Of a stretch of 31,307 nt of DNA, positions 28,374 through 31,307 are shown one piece after another (positions within the stretch are counted from its first letter, which is position 1; each line of letters opens with the position of its first letter). A program made the position numbers and the translations under genes. Source of the DNA: Nemertoderma westbladi (lineage: Eukaryota > Xenacoelomorpha > Nemertodermatida > Nemertodermatidae). Below the pieces are notes generated by a model. That model was given only the letters and a program-made list of their open reading frames with translations, searched no databases and was not told the DNA's origin. The stretch spans positions 1 through 31,307 of the forward strand of contig JAUCBJ010004938.1 in assembly GCA_032718475.1 (NCBI GenBank), given 5' to 3'.

Positions 28374-29194
28374 CCTACCAGGTACTGTGACTGTCATACT
28401 GCGTACTACTTACCGTGTAGCCGGGATATTTGCAGTTTTTTTCACTGATCCATGATTGTGATCTTCTCTTCTCTTGTCGGTATTTCTCAGGAATATTTAT
28501 ACCGGTCGGTATTACTTATTTTATTTATTTATTTACACCTCAAATTATACGCAAATAAAACACATTACAGCATTACGATTTACGAATATAAGATTATGTA
28601 ATATGAGTAAAAAAAAAAGTAATGTGACTAAACATTTAACAATCCAGACAATACAGTGTACAGGACTGCAGGAATGGGAATGGGCAGGCAGTACAAGACT
28701 GCAAGAGTGCTGAACAGCTGAACATTAACCTACAACCTATTCCTGTACCGTATTCACTATTACAGTATTACCAGATTACCTACAGTTCATTTTCTGACTG
28801 GCCTACTGGCCTATATTTACCGGTCTGCCGGTACCGTAGGCCTACTGATTTATTAATTCAGTAATTAGGCCTAATTGCATGAATTGTGTAATTCCATAAC
28901 ACATAATGCTGTAATGGGTGATCGGCGGAAGTCAAAATTACAAATTTAAAACAAAATTACATTTACATACCGGTAGGCCAGTAGGCCTACTGGCAGACTG
29001 GTTTGCCGGTATTATTGTAATGTTAACTACTGCAGTACTGAACTATTAGGCCTACCTACAGTCAGACAGTATTATTAAAGTAAATACCTGACTGCTGGAC
29101 TGCCTGAATACGACGTACATTTTTGATTATTTTATCGCGTTATTTGTTATATCCAGATATCGTTATTATATTTCTGTATTTCCTCTGTTCCTCG
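28374..29194. other. Noncoding DNA upstream of the ZFAND2-like gene
   Basis: AT-rich, with clusters of self-complementary words, including the 16-bp perfect palindrome CCAGTAGGCCTACTGG at 28978-28993. The promoter of the gene at 29195 should be here, but I find no TATA box, heat-shock element (GAA..TTC) or CpG-rich stretch. A frame open upstream of the ATG (from 29123) is hydrophobic and probably 5' UTR. Confidence 0.45.
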
Positions 29195-29899
29195 ATGGAG
29201 TTACCCGACCTTGGGGAGCATTGCTCCGAACCTTCCTGTCTACAACTGGACTTTTTGCCAATCCGTTGCGCGGGTTGCAAAGAAACGTTCTGCAGACACC
29301 ACTACCGGTACGAGACGCACGCGTGCAGCGCCCCCAGACCCGGTGAGTTCCAGATCCCGGTGTGTCCGCTATGCGACATGGCGGTACCCATGCGACGCGA
29401 CCAGCAACCGGACGCCGTAGTCAGCGCGCACATGGACGGAAACTGTAGACCCCCGGCGAAACCCGCTAAAGTCTACACCAACCGTTGCAATCGAACCGGA
29501 TGTAGGAAGAAGGAGTTGGTGCCCATGTTGTGTCGGGAGTGTGGACTCAATTACTGTATAAAACATCGACTCGCCGTTGATCACCAATGCCCTGCATCGG
29601 CCGCTAAGGGCGCTGCTTCTACATCGTTGGCGGGCCGAGCAGCGGTTACTAGGGCGACCCGACCACCGGAGCCTCGTATCCAACACCCCGTTGGATTGAC
29701 CGAGGACGAAGCGCTGGCCCTCGCCTTGCAGGCCAGTCTGCGGGATCAAACAACCCTAACCCAGCGGGATCCCGCCACACTGACCCAGGAGGAAGCCGAC
29801 AGGATGCTAGCGGAAGCGCTCGCAGCTAGTGAGGCTGCCACTCCCAGACAAACACTCCATCCTACTGACCGGAGGAACAAACTCTGTACTATTTCTTAA
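29195..29899 (+). CDS. zfand2: AN1-type zinc finger protein, ZFAND2/AIRAP family, intronless
   Basis: 234 residues, from ATG at 29195 to TAA at 29897-29899. I chose Met at 29195 over the in-frame Met at 29123 because MELPDLGEHCSEPSC is the conserved family N-terminus. Finger 1 ligands are C10, C15, C25, C28, C33, H36, H42 and C44. Finger 2 ligands are C98, C103, C113, C116, C121, H124, H130 and C132. Between them CPLC (57-60), H79 and C84 match the family's middle segment. The C-terminal third has a ubiquitin-interacting motif, DEALALALQASL (~171-182), a second UIM-like helix EEADRMLAEALAAS (~199-212), and ends CTIS, a CaaX-like prenylation signal. This architecture fits ZFAND2B (AIRAPL), which works with the proteasome and p97 at the ER in handling misfolded proteins, rather than the shorter ZFAND2A. 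The body is GC-rich in AT-rich surroundings and has no intron, so a retrocopy or an intron-poor lineage are both possible. Confidence 0.95.
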   Translation: MELPDLGEHCSEPSCLQLDFLPIRCAGCKETFCRHHYRYETHACSAPRPGEFQIPVCPLCDMAVPMRRDQQPDAVVSAHMDGNCRPPAKPAKVYTNRCNRTGCRKKELVPMLCRECGLNYCIKHRLAVDHQCPASAAKGAASTSLAGRAAVTRATRPPEPRIQHPVGLTEDEALALALQASLRDQTTLTQRDPATLTQEEADRMLAEALAASEAATPRQTLHPTDRRNKLCTIS

Positions 29900-29903
29900 C
29901 GCC

Positions 29904-29909
29904 AATAAA
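29904..29909 (+). terminator. Polyadenylation signal AATAAA
   Basis: AATAAA begins four bases after the ZFAND2-like stop codon. It is the only exact signal close by and would give a very short 3' UTR. AATAATAATTTATT-type sequence follows, so cleavage near 29,920-29,930 is plausible. Confidence 0.5.
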
Positions 29910-30273
29910 CTCTTACTAAATAATAATTTATTTTACCATTATATTGTCTCACTCATTATTGTTTTATTTCTACCACTTGGTGCCCATTTACAGTACAGTA
30001 TGTATGTACCGTATGTATGTTATTCTCTTCAACTAATGTTTCCCTTTATGATCTCTCTAACTATATCATAAATTTTGTGAGACCATTACAATAGGGTTGG
30101 TTTCGCGAAAAAATTGTTGGGCTAGAAACAATCGAATAAGGGGTAAGAAGGTGCCCTGAATCGAGTGCGGGGTGTGTTTTTTGTGAAAACACAAGGAATT
30201 GGTCGAAATTGCGGGTTTAAGTAAGCCCGGGAAGTCAATTTTGAAAATCGGCTGTGATTGGCTGCTACATATT
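29910..30273. other. Noncoding DNA downstream of the ZFAND2-like gene
   Basis: No gene is seen. An 80-codon plus frame overlapping the gene's 3' end (29829-30071) is a shadow. GATTGGCTG (an inverted CCAAT box) at 30257-30265 lies ~9 bp before a CRE. Confidence 0.4.
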
Positions 30274-30281
30274 TGACGTCA
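30274..30281. promoter_or_regulatory. Consensus CRE (TGACGTCA) next to an inverted CCAAT box
   Basis: TGACGTCA is a perfect CREB/ATF site. With ATTGG ~10 bp upstream it looks like a promoter module, but no transcript start is visible nearby and the gene it might serve may be outside the window. The hAT-like MITE inserted four bases after the site, and its target duplication overlaps the last half of it. Confidence 0.35.
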
Positions 30282-30285
30282 CTAC

Positions 30286-30766
30286 TAGGGATGTTGTGAA
30301 TGTCATATTTTTAACATCCGCGGATGCGGATGCAGATGTCTGAGGTGACATCCGCACGGATGCGGATGTGGATGTCTATTAAAACATATATATTTTTGCC
30401 TGGCCTCTCTTTTACATCAAGGTTATACCAGCATTTTAATATTATATTCTAATCTTATATTAATAAACTAACAAGAGTCTAAGGTTATAGAACAGAATGG
30501 GACATAATATAACAAAACAATAAAACAACAAATATTTTTTATATTGTTCCCGTCGAGTGTTAGTGTAATTTTAAGATAAAATAAAAAAAATTTCATAAGG
30601 GAAAAAGTAATTATTATTGAAAATTTAATTGAGTGGTTGCTGGGCCTTCAGACAGGATGCTTGAATAGTGCATGTAACATCCGCATGTCACATCCGCATG
30701 CCATGGGTGCGGATGCGGATGTGAAAAAACATGCGGATACGGATGCGGACATTCGCCACATCCCTA
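30286..30766. mobile_element. 481-bp hAT-like MITE with 8-bp target duplication
   Basis: Starts TAGGGATG and ends CATCCCTA, flanked by GTCACTAC on both sides (30278-30285 and 30767-30774), a perfect 8-bp duplication. The subterminal regions carry many GCGGATGCGGATG words in inverted arrangement (30317-30380 and 30680-30750). The interior is AT-rich without a reading frame. It is non-autonomous and a different family from 15264-15488. Confidence 0.9.
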
Positions 30767-30774
30767 GTCACTAC

Positions 30775-31307
30775 GAAGTGCTCCGATAATTTCTTCTATG
30801 TTTTTTTCTATGGAGGGTGATATTGATATCAGATCCATTAAAATACACCTTTAATCTCAATCATTTCACACGTGCTTATTTCAAGTAAAGTCTTGTGCAT
30901 CGTTTGACACCACATTTAATTAAATTCATTGTAATTAACATTGATTAAATTAATCAATTCACAATTATGCAGATAAGGAAACAGTTATAGACCGATCAGT
31001 GACTAAAAGTGTAGATTTGGCTTATATTTCGAACGACAGTTCTTATTCAATAGCCTGACTCAGTTTAACAATAAGAAATTAACATACCAAAATGCACAAA
31101 TCAGTGTTCTGAAGCTACAGTAGCTGTTCCGGTACACAGTGGCCGGTTGTGGTCATGGCCTAATTATTATTACTGCACGTCATTACAATTGTGAGTATAA
31201 ATTAAACTAAACTACTGTAAAAAATAAATTGATTGAAGAATAAAGAGACCGAATTAATTAATATCAAATATGAAAATTTTTAACAAAAATGAAAAAATAT
31301 ATAAAGC
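30775..31307. other. AT-rich noncoding DNA to the window end
   Basis: No gene, repeat array or RNA is recognised. Short TTAATTAA-like words are common at 30,915-30,960 and 31,200-31,260. Confidence 0.4.

Noticed and set aside
29369-29749. Minus-strand 126-codon frame
   Set aside because: Antisense shadow of the ZFAND2-like gene.

Overview
This is eukaryotic DNA. Genes are sparse, one conserved gene is split by an intron with usable splice signals, and almost everything else is transposons, SINEs and minisatellites. The non-repeat DNA is AT-rich and full of short self-complementary words (TAGGCCTA, ACCGGT, CTGCAG, GTAC). Together with BEL/Pao, Ty3/gypsy-like and non-LTR elements, two hAT-type MITEs and tRNA-derived SINEs, this suggests a marine invertebrate, perhaps an echinoderm or another invertebrate deuterostome. 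The species assignment is a guess.

Host genes. Three look real. (1) 2147-2806, minus: a secreted, ten-cysteine protein with a hydrophobic C-terminus, family unknown. (2) 13953-11752, minus: a two-exon glyoxylate/hydroxypyruvate reductase (GRHPR-type D-2-hydroxyacid dehydrogenase), intron 13592-12453, with a possible mitochondrial presequence. (3) 29195-29899, plus: an intronless ZFAND2/AIRAP-like protein with two AN1 zinc fingers, UIM-like helices and a CaaX-like end.

Layout. 1-1660 is a ~49-bp minisatellite. 2913-3034 is a small SINE. From 3085 to 7494 there is a composite array of a ~20-21-bp satellite: an inverted degenerate block, a decayed LINE reverse transcriptase fragment, a 1.67-kb almost C-free array, and a 5'-truncated LINE with a restriction-like endonuclease and a 23-A tail inserted in the array. 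A Ty3/gypsy-like integrase remnant abuts the array at 7495. 8740-10522 holds two further SINEs and a 608-bp inverted-repeat element. 11752-13953 is the reductase gene. 15264-15488 is a hAT-like MITE. 15816-24545 is a 30-bp minisatellite interrupted by a complete 6.8-kb BEL/Pao retrotransposon (minus strand, 243-bp LTRs, 5-bp target duplication), broken only by three frame changes. On its right the 30-bp repeat runs in frame into an ORF with a CXC-like cysteine cluster. 25137-25600 is a 42-bp minisatellite next to a decayed, apparently spliced transposon-type gene (26697-25890, minus). 26.7-29.2 kb is AT-rich noncoding DNA with palindromes. The ZFAND2-like gene follows, then a second hAT-like MITE at 30286-30766.

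The genes form no operon or pathway. The main story is mobile elements nesting in tandem repeats, and tandem repeats lying inside or beside transposon-type coding sequence. No RNA gene other than tRNA-derived SINE heads, and no CRISPR array, was found.
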